From: an uncultured Granulosicoccus sp.
Lineage (GTDB): Bacteria > Pseudomonadota > Gammaproteobacteria > Granulosicoccales > Granulosicoccaceae
Length of the DNA stretch: 64,000 bases
Assembly (NCBI GenBank): GCA_947495035.1
Contig: CANLXI010000036.1
Location: 1-64,000, forward strand
Direction of reading: 5' to 3'
Made by a program: the position numbers and the translations under genes. The notes under the pieces are model-generated. The model was given only the letters and a program-made list of their open reading frames with translations, did not search any database and was not told where the DNA came from. Positions 45,032 through 53,051 of the stretch are shown piece by piece. The first letter of the stretch is position 1. Every line of letters starts with the position of its first letter.

Positions 45032-45963
45032 GTGCGATCCCGCCCGAGACAGACGATGCATCGCGGTCAGCCACATCGTCGAAAACCATTGATATTGTTG
45101 GCAGGTTGCGCAATCGACTGGCGCTGGGAAAGGACGCCGAGCGGCGCCTGATAGAGACCATTCTGGCGGATCTGCAGTTTGCCGCGCATGCCTCCATTGC
45201 CGATATTGCGGTGCGAGCCGGTGTCAGCGAACCGACCATCACCCGGCTGGCACGTGCGCTGGGGTTTGCCGGTACCCGGGACATGCGCATTCACCTGGCC
45301 CAGGCGCTGGCCATCGGTGGCGCCTATTTGCGTGGACCATCGTCGGAATCCACAGGCAATGCTTCGTCCGCCGGCGCTGTAGCTGCCGTGGCCAAAGGGG
45401 CGCACGCTGCACTGGAACTGATGACGGTCGGTCTGGTTGACACCGATATCGATGCCATGGCCGGAAAAATCGCTGTTGCCGGGCAGATACTGGTCTGCGG
45501 GACCGGTGGTGGTTCATCGATGGCGGCAGTGGAGCTGCAGAACCGCCTGTTCAGGCTCGGGCTCAAGGTGGTGTCGCAGACTGATCCACAACTGCAGCGC
45601 ATGAATGCCTCGGTGCTGGGTGAGGGAGATGTGATCATCGGGTTTTCCCTGTCCGGCAAGGCGCAATCGGTTGTCGATGCGCTGAATATTGCCGGGCAGT
45701 ACGGGGCCTATTCGCTGGCCGTGACCGGTCCGGAATCGTTGTTGTCCGGCAATGCCGATGCCTTGCTGCCGCTGCATTTCGAGGAAGATGGCAATATCTT
45801 CAAGCCTTCGTCAGCCCGTTATACTCTACTGGTGGCTGTGGATATCATCTCCATGGCCACCGCACACATCATCGGCTCCAGTGCCATCGAATCACTGAGA
45901 CGAGTTCGCCAGAGCCTGGCGAGTCGGGATATTCTCGACCCGAATCTGCCATTGGGAGACTGA
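45028..45963 (+). CDS. RpiR-family transcriptional regulator (HTH + SIS)
   Basis: A 311-residue regulator. The N-terminal HTH_6 domain (about residues 20-100) shows ASIADIAVRAGVSEPTITRL, followed by a SIS sugar-phosphate isomerase domain (about 140-270, ILVCGTGGGSSMAAVELQ and VIIGFSLSGKAQSVVDAL). RpiR regulators respond to phosphorylated sugars or amino sugars, hinting at the class of compound handled by this locus. The start is TTG overlapping the preceding stop codon. Confidence 0.9.
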   Translation: MSAIPPETDDASRSATSSKTIDIVGRLRNRLALGKDAERRLIETILADLQFAAHASIADIAVRAGVSEPTITRLARALGFAGTRDMRIHLAQALAIGGAYLRGPSSESTGNASSAGAVAAVAKGAHAALELMTVGLVDTDIDAMAGKIAVAGQILVCGTGGGSSMAAVELQNRLFRLGLKVVSQTDPQLQRMNASVLGEGDVIIGFSLSGKAQSVVDALNIAGQYGAYSLAVTGPESLLSGNADALLPLHFEEDGNIFKPSSARYTLLVAVDIISMATAHIIGSSAIESLRRVRQSLASRDILDPNLPLGD

Positions 45964-45971
45964 AACTGAAC

Positions 45972-47030
45972 ATGAAAGCCAGCAAAGCGGATACGCCCTG
46001 CGTTCTTGTCGATCTGGACATCGTCGAGAACAATCTGCAGGCCGCGCAGGAACTCTCCGAATCCATGAGTCTGCCGTTGCGGCCGCACATCAAGACCCAC
46101 AAACTGCCACGCTTCGCCCAACGCCAGATCGAGTTGGGCGCCCGCGGTATCACCTGTCAGAAGCTGGGTGAGGCCGAAGTGATGGCAGCCGCCGGTATCG
46201 ACGATATATTCATTTCCTACAACCTCATTGGTGCCAGCAAGCTCAAGCGACTCAAGGCCCTGCATGAAGCCATCACGATCTCCGTCACTGCCGACAATAC
46301 CTTCGTGGTCGATGGTTATGGCGCCATGTTCAATGATGGCAAGCACAAGCTACCCGTGGTTATCGAAGTCGATACCGGAGGCGGACGCTGTGGTGTGCAG
46401 AGCGCCAAGAAGGCAGTGGCCCTGGCCAAGCGCATCAAGGCGTTCAAGGGGCTGACCTTTGCCGGCATCATGACCTATCCACCACGAGGCATCATGAGTG
46501 AGGTCAATGCAAGTCTGTCACGCGTCAAGGAAGCCCTGCTTGATGAAGGGCTGAAGGTCAAGCGTGTCTCCAATGGAGGTACGCCCGACCTGAAGTCTGC
46601 CGGTGAAGTCACGCTGGCAACGGAGCATCGTCCCGGAACCTATATCTACAACGATCGCATGCAGGTGTCATTCGGACACTGCGAGTTGAGTGATTGTGCG
46701 CTGACCGTACAGGCAACCGTCATCAGCTGCCCGACCGAAGGGCGGGTTGTCATCGATGCCGGTTCCAAGGCGCTGGCCGCAGATACCTGCGATGCACCGG
46801 GCTATGGGCATGTACTGGACTATCCCGATGCCGTGGTCCAGGCATTGTATGAAGAGCATGGCGTGCTGGATTTCTCCGACAGCGAAACCTGCCCGGAGGT
46901 CGGGGACAAGCTCCGCATCATTCCCAACCATGTCTGTGTGGTGAGCAATCTGTTCGACAGTGTTCATCTGATGCGCAATGGCATCATCGAGGACACCGTG
47001 GACGTAGCTGCCCGAGGGCGAGTCCGTTGA
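45972..47030 (+). CDS. D-threonine aldolase-like PLP enzyme (DSD1 family)
   Basis: A 352-residue fold-type III PLP enzyme with an alanine-racemase-like N-terminal barrel. TPCVLVDLDIVENN and RPHIKTHKLP contain the PLP lysine, VEVDTGGGRCG-type residues and VSNGGTPDL bind the cofactor, and IIPNHVCVVSNLFD provides the metal-binding His/Cys of D-threonine aldolase and D-serine dehydratase. It should cleave or dehydrate a beta-hydroxy-D-amino acid. GGGAG lies about 13 bp before the ATG. RidA, encoded in the divergent unit, could clear an imine product if the reaction is a dehydration. Confidence 0.85.
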   Translation: MKASKADTPCVLVDLDIVENNLQAAQELSESMSLPLRPHIKTHKLPRFAQRQIELGARGITCQKLGEAEVMAAAGIDDIFISYNLIGASKLKRLKALHEAITISVTADNTFVVDGYGAMFNDGKHKLPVVIEVDTGGGRCGVQSAKKAVALAKRIKAFKGLTFAGIMTYPPRGIMSEVNASLSRVKEALLDEGLKVKRVSNGGTPDLKSAGEVTLATEHRPGTYIYNDRMQVSFGHCELSDCALTVQATVISCPTEGRVVIDAGSKALAADTCDAPGYGHVLDYPDAVVQALYEEHGVLDFSDSETCPEVGDKLRIIPNHVCVVSNLFDSVHLMRNGIIEDTVDVAARGRVR

Positions 47031-47079
47031 TGTCTCGTCGCAGACTGTTCAAGCTGATCGTATCCGACAGGATTTGCGC

Positions 47080-47565
47080 ATGACTCATGACAACAACCCC
47101 TTTCCGCCTGCCGACCAGGATCGGCACGCCATCTGGGAAATGCTGGTTCGGCGGGACATACAGGCCTTCGTCACACAGGACTGGTCTCTGGTAGAGGATG
47201 ATTTTGCGGCCGAAGGTTTCTTCGGTCTGCATGCACACAATCTGGGGAACCCGGATGGCTGGCGTCTGGCCTTTCCCACGCTGACGGTGTATCGGGATGA
47301 ATGGTTGCGTCAGGCCGCTGTCAGCGCAGCAACGCAATACGATGAACCGCTTGAGGAGGCCCTGTTTCGTATCACTCACATGCGGGACATCGACATCGAA
47401 GGCGCGCGTGCGGTGGTGCACAAGAAATTCGATGGTCGAATCCGCAGGTGTGATGGGGAGCTCGAACACCTGCAATGGCAGACACTGTATTTCTGTTCGA
47501 GGATCGACAATCGCTGGAAGATCAGCAGTTTTGTCGGTTACCTGCCGCATCCGATGAGCGCTTGA
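47080..47565 (+). CDS. NTF2-like protein of unknown function
   Basis: A 161-residue soluble protein beginning MTHDNNPFPPADQDRHAIWE. The pattern of an N-terminal helix (DIQAFVTQDWSLVEDDF), mixed strands and a final WQTLYFCSRIDNRWKISSF strand pair resembles NTF2/SnoaL-type folds, but I do not recognise a specific family. It is the last gene of the rightward unit. A TTG six bases upstream is an alternative start. A role in handling the same unknown substrate is inferred from position only. Confidence 0.75.
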   Translation: MTHDNNPFPPADQDRHAIWEMLVRRDIQAFVTQDWSLVEDDFAAEGFFGLHAHNLGNPDGWRLAFPTLTVYRDEWLRQAAVSAATQYDEPLEEALFRITHMRDIDIEGARAVVHKKFDGRIRRCDGELEHLQWQTLYFCSRIDNRWKISSFVGYLPHPMSA

Positions 47566-47590
47566 GAACTCTCGGGCCTCTTTTGTAGAC

Positions 47591-47709
47591 TAACCTCAAT
47601 GAGACATAAGTCCACGACCAGAAACCGCCTACGGCTCGCGCTATACCGGCGACTGTATTCACCGGTCTATCACGTTTCTGCTGCGCGTCTTTATGTCTCA
47701 TTGAGGTTA
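47591..47709. repeat. 119-bp palindromic element with 19-bp perfect inverted ends
   Basis: TAACCTCAATGAGACATAA at 47591-47609 is repeated exactly in reverse complement at 47691-47709. Inside, CAGAAAC (47619-47625) pairs with GTTTCTG (47674-47680), and ACCGG (47645-47649) with CCGGT (47662-47666), so the whole unit can fold as nested stems. It fills most of the gap between the NTF2-like gene and the protease gene. No transposase, no T-tract and no clear target duplication are visible. Candidates are a MITE, a REP-like element or a structured RNA. Confidence 0.85.
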
Positions 47710-47744
47710 ATGCCCTGATTCAACCTGACGAGTTCCCGACAATC

Positions 47745-49094
47745 ATGTTCGCAATGTTTTTCCGCCGGCCTGCGCGGTGTCTGTTGATGCTGTGTCTGCT
47801 GACGTCAGGCCTGGTCGGCTCGGCCCATGCGGCTTTCCCCGATGCCGTGGATGGGCAGCCATTGCCCAGTCTTGCACCGATGCTCGAACGTGTCATGCCT
47901 GCCGTGGTGAACATCTCTACCCGCGGACCGATGCCACGGCGCAATCCGCTGATGGATGATCCCTTCTTCCAGCGCTACTTCGGGATCGCTCCGGAAGAGG
48001 CGCCGTCACAGAGCCTGGGCTCGGGTGTGATCATCGATGCCGCTGAAGGGCTGGTCATCACCAACAATCACGTCATCGACAACGCGGTACACATACTGGT
48101 GACGCTCAATGATGGGCGTGATGTGGATGCCACTCTGGTGGGGACCGATCCGGAAGCCGATGTGGCCCTGGTGCGGATCGAGGCGGAAGGGCTGACTCAG
48201 CTTGAATGGGCCGATTCCTCGGCACTGCGTGTCGGCGACTTCAGCGTTGCCATCGGCAATCCCTTCGGTCTCGGGCAGACCGTCACCTCCGGAATTGTCA
48301 GTGCACTGGGGCGCAGCGGACTGGGCATCGAGAACTTCGAGGATTTCATTCAGACGGATGCCTCCATCAATCCTGGTAACAGTGGTGGAGCACTGGTGAA
48401 TCTGCGCGGTGAGCTCATCGGCATCAATACCGCGATTGTCGGGCCCAGTGGCGGCAATGTCGGTATCGGGTTTGCCATTCCCGCCAACATGGCTGCCGAC
48501 ATTACCGAACAGTTGCTTGAGTTCGGCGAAGTCCGGCGTGGTGCCTTGGGTATTGCCGCGCAGCCTCTGACGCCCGAGCTGGCCGAGGCCTTCGGGGTGG
48601 ACTCACGCTTCGGTGTCGTGATCGGTCGGGTACAGACAGGCTCACCGGCTGAAAAGTCGGGGCTGCTTGCCGGCGATGTGATCACCGCGATAGATGGCAG
48701 GCCCGTGCGTGATGTGCGCGCCGTGCGTAATCGTATCGGCCTGGTCCGCCTGGGTGAACAGCTGCAGCTGGACATCACACGCAACAAGCGGCCACAGTCG
48801 GTAACGGTGACAGTCGAAGCGTTGCCGGTAACGAATCCACTGGCCGCCGGTGCCCGGCTGCAGGAGCGAGAATCTCGCAACGGGCGGCGTTATGTGGTGA
48901 TCGAAGCGGTGCGTTCCGGCAGTGTGCTGGATCGGGCCGGATTGCAGGCCGGGGATATCGTGCTGTCGATCAACCGACAAGGGGTGGGTACGGTGGCCGA
49001 TATCGAGAGGATTGCCGACCAGTCCGGTGACGAATTGCTGCTGCTGATACAACGAGGCCGTTCCACCAGCTACGTCACGATTCCCAACACCTGA
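47745..49094 (+). CDS. degQ: Periplasmic serine protease, DegQ/HtrA type
   Basis: A 449-residue trypsin-like protease with two PDZ domains. A Sec signal ends at about residue 29 (VGSAHA-AF). The catalytic triad is H109 (NNHVID), D139 (PEADVAL) and S213 (NPGNSGGAL). PDZ1 covers about 255-345 and PDZ2 about 360-445. It degrades misfolded periplasmic proteins. The LA loop before the histidine is short, as in DegQ rather than DegP. It stands alone after the palindromic element. Confidence 0.9.
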   Translation: MFAMFFRRPARCLLMLCLLTSGLVGSAHAAFPDAVDGQPLPSLAPMLERVMPAVVNISTRGPMPRRNPLMDDPFFQRYFGIAPEEAPSQSLGSGVIIDAAEGLVITNNHVIDNAVHILVTLNDGRDVDATLVGTDPEADVALVRIEAEGLTQLEWADSSALRVGDFSVAIGNPFGLGQTVTSGIVSALGRSGLGIENFEDFIQTDASINPGNSGGALVNLRGELIGINTAIVGPSGGNVGIGFAIPANMAADITEQLLEFGEVRRGALGIAAQPLTPELAEAFGVDSRFGVVIGRVQTGSPAEKSGLLAGDVITAIDGRPVRDVRAVRNRIGLVRLGEQLQLDITRNKRPQSVTVTVEALPVTNPLAAGARLQERESRNGRRYVVIEAVRSGSVLDRAGLQAGDIVLSINRQGVGTVADIERIADQSGDELLLLIQRGRSTSYVTIPNT

Positions 49095-49106
49095 CCGATC
49101 AGGCAG

Positions 49107-49127
49107 GCCCGGGTTCAGTGCCCGGGC
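49107..49127 (+). terminator. Terminator hairpin after degQ
   Basis: GCCCGGG and CCCGGGC form a perfect 7-bp stem with a 7-nt loop, 12 bp after the degQ stop, followed by GTGTTCTTCT. The stem overlaps the end of the convergent moaE gene. Confidence 0.5.
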
Positions 49128-49552
49128 GTGTTCTTCTCGACCCAGCGAGTCTCGCCATCTGCCAGGGTTTCCTTCTTCCAGAACGTGGCTCGGCTCTTCA
49201 GCGCCTCCATCAGAAAACGGCAGGCGTCAAAGGCGGCCGCCCGGTGGGCAGAACAGACGGCGGTCAGCACGATCGGCTGGCCCGGCAGGATATCTCCTAC
49301 CCGGTGGACGATCAGGGCGTCGATGATGTCCCATTGCTGTCTGGCATCCTGAATGACCTCTTCGAGCTGCTTTTCCGTCATGCCCGGGTAGTGCTCGAGG
49401 GTCATGGCCGTCACCATGACGCCCTCATTGTGATTGCGCATGGTGCCCACGAAACTGGCTGTGGCGCCATAACTGCCGGCAGGCAGAGAGGCTTCGAAGT
49501 CCGCCAGCTGCTGCGCCGGATCGAACGGTTCACTGTGCAGTTGAATGGCCAT
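49115..49552 (-). CDS. moaE: Molybdopterin synthase catalytic subunit
   Basis: A 145-residue protein that with MoaD inserts sulfur into cyclic pyranopterin monophosphate to make molybdopterin. GTMRNHNEGVMVTAMTLEHY, HRVGDILPGQPIVL and the catalytic-lysine region ATFWKKETLADG all match MoaE. Its ATG overlaps the moaD stop (TGATG), as usual for this pair. Confidence 0.95.
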   Translation of the reverse strand: MAIQLHSEPFDPAQQLADFEASLPAGSYGATASFVGTMRNHNEGVMVTAMTLEHYPGMTEKQLEEVIQDARQQWDIIDALIVHRVGDILPGQPIVLTAVCSAHRAAAFDACRFLMEALKSRATFWKKETLADGETRWVEKNTPGH

Positions 49553-49785
49553 CAGCCGCCCGTGACCGGTGGAAAGAAGGCGACTTCATCGCCGTCCGAG
49601 ACCGCTGCGTCCGGTTGGCGGTGCTCCAGGTTGACTGAACACAGCAGATTCTCCGGCATCGCTGCCTTTGATGTGGCTCGTTCCCAGACCTGAGCCACTG
49701 TCTGTATGCCTTCCGCGTCGATCTGATTGAGACCGGCAGCTTGCTGCTCACGCAGGCTGGCAAAAAATCTGACCTTGATAGCCAT
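49552..49785 (-). CDS. moaD: Molybdopterin synthase sulfur carrier subunit
   Basis: A 77-residue ubiquitin-like protein starting MAIKVRFFASLREQ and ending in the Gly-Gly that becomes a thiocarboxylate (FFPPVTGG). It donates sulfur to MoaE. An upstream in-frame start at 49839 would add an unrelated 18 residues, so 49785 is used. It is divergent from moaC. Confidence 0.93.
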   Translation of the reverse strand: MAIKVRFFASLREQQAAGLNQIDAEGIQTVAQVWERATSKAAMPENLLCSVNLEHRQPDAAVSDGDEVAFFPPVTGG

Positions 49786-49831
49786 GAACTTGTCCGAATG
49801 ACGATACTCTCGAATAATACCCCAGGCAGAA

Positions 49832-49954
49832 GCAGACACCCATGAATCCGCGACTGCAAGCCCCTTTCGATTTCCAGCCGACGAGCCCCCATGTCAGACC
49901 CACACGACAAGCAGCAGACACCCACATCCCGCCCCGGCGATCAGCAGACACCCA
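49832..49954 (+). repeat. Three copies of GCAGACACCCA at moaC 5' end
   Basis: Copies lie at 49832-49842, 49914-49924 and 49944-49954, all in the same orientation. The second and third share the longer CAGCAGACACCCACATC and are read in moaC as Gln-Gln-Thr-Pro-Thr-Ser. Two more copies lie in mutY. Confidence 0.85.
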
Positions 49955-50472
49955 CATCTGCCGTCGCCAGCCAGGCGCCCACGCAAGCCGCTGCCAGCCA
50001 CGGCCTGACGCACTTCAACGCCGCCGGTGAGGCTCACATGGTGGATGTCGGTGACAAGGCGGTGACGCATCGCGCCGCGGTGGCGGGAGGGCGCATCTCC
50101 ATGCTGCCGGCCACCTTCGAGATGGTTTGCGCCGGTACTCACAAGAAAGGAGATGTGCTGGGAATTGCCAGAGTGGCGGGCATCATGGCGGCCAAGCGCA
50201 CCAGTGAACTGGTGCCGCTGTGTCATCCGATCGGGCTGACGCGGGTCGATGTCGCGTTTCGCACCGACGCTGCTGATTGCTCGGTGCATTGTGAGGTCAG
50301 GGCCGAGACCCGCTCTCAGACCGGGGTCGAGATGGAAGCCCTGATTGGTCTGCAGGTCGCTCTGGCGACCATCTATGACATGTGCAAGGCGGTTGACAGA
50401 GGCATGTGCATGAACGATATCCGACTGCTTGAGAAGAGCGGCGGCAAGTCCGGCGATTACCAGGCGCGTTAG
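49891..50472 (+). CDS. moaC: Cyclic pyranopterin monophosphate synthase, N-terminally extended
   Basis: A 193-residue protein. From about residue 38 (GLTHFNAAGEAHMVDVGDKA) it matches MoaC, which rearranges the MoaA product to cyclic pyranopterin monophosphate. Catalytic-region motifs include HKKGDVLGIARVAGIMAAKR, PLCHPI and TGVEMEALIGLQVA. The first about 35 residues are a low-complexity Gln/Thr/Pro/Ala/Ser tail absent from E. coli MoaC and encoded partly by two copies of the GCAGACACCCA repeat. A shorter product starting inside is possible, but no standard start sits at the conserved N-terminus. Confidence 0.93.
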   Translation: MSDPHDKQQTPTSRPGDQQTPTSAVASQAPTQAAASHGLTHFNAAGEAHMVDVGDKAVTHRAAVAGGRISMLPATFEMVCAGTHKKGDVLGIARVAGIMAAKRTSELVPLCHPIGLTRVDVAFRTDAADCSVHCEVRAETRSQTGVEMEALIGLQVALATIYDMCKAVDRGMCMNDIRLLEKSGGKSGDYQAR

Positions 50473-50813
50473 CCGTGTCGAAACCTTCACCGCCTGGTCG
50501 GATATACGACAGGCACCGCCGTGACGGTTGATTGACGGAACGGTGTGATTCGCTCCGCAGGCAGGCCGGGCAGTCATGCAGGAAGCGGTGTTTCTGCCGC
50601 TGATTCAGGATGGCAGCAGGATGGGGATGGCGCAAGCGTGGAATCGATGTCGTGGCTGCGTCACACTGTGCGTGATCGTATACAGCTTGTAAACAAATTG
50701 CCATTGAACTCCTGCGCCCGTAGGAATCCATTGGTGTGCGATACACTTCCAGATATCGGTGATATTCGGCAACACAATCGAGCCATCGCGATGCTCGTAG
50801 AAGAGGCGTTGAC
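50473..50813 (+). other. Intergenic region moaC-asmA-like
   Basis: This 341-bp gap holds a hairpin soon after moaC (GCCTGGTCG with CGACAGGC, 50492-50514, one bulge). Further on it presumably holds the promoter of the AsmA-like gene; the AT-richer stretch around 50685-50710 is the best candidate area. I see no credible gene. Confidence 0.45.
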
Positions 50814-53051
50814 ATGAAACTCCTGAAATGGCTGTTGGGCACGATAGCCGTATTGGTCCTGGTCGTTGGTGTGGGTGTGGTGGCACTGGTGTACCTGGTG
50901 GACTGGAATGATTTCAAGGATACGATCCAGAATCAGGTCAAGAAGCAGACCGGTCGCGATCTGCAGATCACCGGTGATCTGAGCCCGTCGGTATTTCCCT
51001 GGGCGGGCATTTCCATTGGTGAAATTTCTCTGGCCAATGCCGAGGGTTTCGGCGAAACACCCTTCGCCAGCATCGACAGTGCGGATGTCAAGGTAAAGCT
51101 GCTGCCATTGATCAAGCGCGAGATCAATGTGCGCACGGTTGAACTCGAAGGGTTGCAGCTGGATCTGCAGCGCGAAGCCGATGGCACCACCAACTGGGAC
51201 GACCTGCTCAAGAGCACCACGACCACCACGACGACGATCAACGATGACGATGCCAATTCGCAGGTCACCACGGAGGTTGAAGGCAGCAGTGCCACCATTG
51301 CAGCGTTGTCCGTTGGCGGTATCGAGATACTGGATGCGAACGTCAGCTGGCGGGATGCGACGACCGGAACCGACGCGGCCCTGTCGGGATTCAACCTGCG
51401 GACGGACTCCATCGAGCTGGAAAAGCCTTTCGCGCTGGATGTCGATTTCTCGGTGGCCAGCGACAGCATGGACCTGACCGCTGACGTCAAGGGCTCAGGT
51501 GAGTTGATGATCGATCTGGACAGCCAGATCTATACCGTCAAGGCGTTCACCCTGAGCACCGACGCCCGAGGTGGCGCCGTGCCGGCGGGCGAACTGTCCG
51601 CCACCTTGCAGGCGGATGTCGTGGCCATGCTTGACGCGCAGAAAGTCGATGTGTCGTCGCTGAAGCTGACAACTCTGGGGTTGGAGCTCGACGGCAGTCT
51701 GAATGTCGAGAATCTGGATACCGAGCCGGCCATCACCGGGCAGTTTGCCAGTAACGAGTTCAGTCCGAAGCAGATATTCGGTAAGCTGGGTCTCGAGGAG
51801 CCGGTGACGGCCGACGAGTCCGTGTTGGACAAGGCCAGCCTGACATTGGCACTATCAGCTACGCCGGACAGCGCAGCGCTGAACGAGCTGAGCATCGTGC
51901 TCGATGACACTCGCTTCACCGGACAGGCCAGTGTGCCATCGCTCGAAGGGGCCATTCCCCCCGTGCGATTCGACTTTGCTGTTGATGCCATCGATCTTGA
52001 TCGCTACCTGCCGCCGACGAGTGAGGTCAGTGATGAGGGTGCACCGGCAGATCAGCCTGCTGACGGGGAAGGTGGCGGTGATGTCCCGATCGAGCTGCCC
52101 AGCGAGATGATGCGTCAATTGGATATCGATGGCACATTTCGTGTCGGCAGCGTCAAGGTGAGCAATCTGACCACCAGCGATATCGTGATTCCGGTGAAGG
52201 CTTCCGGTGGCAAACTGGCCTTGCAGAACATGCAGGCACAGCTGTATGAGGGGCTGTTCAACGGAACCACCCGGCTCGATGTGGCCGGAGAGACACCCGT
52301 GTACGGAGTGCAGTTGCAACTGGACGGCATTCAGGCTGATCCACTGCTGAGCGATCTGCTGCAGAAGGACTCCTTTCTGAGCGGCGGCGGCGCAGTAGCT
52401 GCTGACATCACGAGCCGCGGTAACACGGTCAACCAGATCATGGCCGGACTCAATGGTCAGTTCAACACCGCCTTCTCCGACGGCTCCATCAACGGGATCA
52501 ACCTGGGCTACCAGATTCGTCGTGCCAAGGCTGCCCTGTCGGGTCAGAGCCTGCCGGCTGAAGAAGGCGCGGTGAAAACCGACTTCTCCTCACTGGCTGT
52601 CAGTGGCACCTTTACCGATGGGATCATGCAATCGGATGATCTGGACATGCGTTCACCGTTGCTGCGCCTTGGCGGTGAAGGCAGCGTTGATCTGCCGGCG
52701 GAGTCAGTGGATTACACACTGACCACCCTGATTACCGGAACGGCGCAGGGACAGGGCGGTGCGGATCTGGCTTCACTCAAGGGTGTGCAGCTCGACATTC
52801 CCATTCGGGGCACGTTCGATGAGCTGGCGGCCAATTTCGCCGGTGTCATCCTGTCGGGCATGAAGGACAACATCACGGGTAATCTGAAGAATCAGGCCAA
52901 GGCACTGGCCGATGAAAAGGCGGCCGAACTGAAGGCACAGGCCGATGAACTCAAGGCGGCCAAGGAAGCGGAATTGAAAGAGAAGGCTGAAGAAGTGACG
53001 TCCGAGGCTGTGGAAAAGGCCCGGGACAAGCTCAAGGGGTTGTTCAAGTAA
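50814..53051 (+). CDS. AsmA-family envelope protein
   Basis: A 745-residue protein with one N-terminal membrane helix (about residues 7-29, WLLGTIAVLVLVVGVGVVAL). The AsmA hallmark follows (DWNDFKDTIQNQVKKQTGRD, then FPWAGISIGEISLANAEGFG), with long beta-rich repeats in the periplasm. AsmA-like proteins are thought to span or bridge the periplasm and help move phospholipids to the outer membrane. Residues about 130-150 are a Thr/Asp-rich linker and the last about 60 are an Ala/Glu/Lys helix. The mutY reading frame begins at its last codons. Confidence 0.88.
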   Translation: MKLLKWLLGTIAVLVLVVGVGVVALVYLVDWNDFKDTIQNQVKKQTGRDLQITGDLSPSVFPWAGISIGEISLANAEGFGETPFASIDSADVKVKLLPLIKREINVRTVELEGLQLDLQREADGTTNWDDLLKSTTTTTTTINDDDANSQVTTEVEGSSATIAALSVGGIEILDANVSWRDATTGTDAALSGFNLRTDSIELEKPFALDVDFSVASDSMDLTADVKGSGELMIDLDSQIYTVKAFTLSTDARGGAVPAGELSATLQADVVAMLDAQKVDVSSLKLTTLGLELDGSLNVENLDTEPAITGQFASNEFSPKQIFGKLGLEEPVTADESVLDKASLTLALSATPDSAALNELSIVLDDTRFTGQASVPSLEGAIPPVRFDFAVDAIDLDRYLPPTSEVSDEGAPADQPADGEGGGDVPIELPSEMMRQLDIDGTFRVGSVKVSNLTTSDIVIPVKASGGKLALQNMQAQLYEGLFNGTTRLDVAGETPVYGVQLQLDGIQADPLLSDLLQKDSFLSGGGAVAADITSRGNTVNQIMAGLNGQFNTAFSDGSINGINLGYQIRRAKAALSGQSLPAEEGAVKTDFSSLAVSGTFTDGIMQSDDLDMRSPLLRLGGEGSVDLPAESVDYTLTTLITGTAQGQGGADLASLKGVQLDIPIRGTFDELAANFAGVILSGMKDNITGNLKNQAKALADEKAAELKAQADELKAAKEAELKEKAEEVTSEAVEKARDKLKGLFK

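Noticed and set aside
47591..47709. Palindrome as an intrinsic terminator
   Set aside because: Neither strand has a T-tract after the stem and the arms are 81 bp apart.
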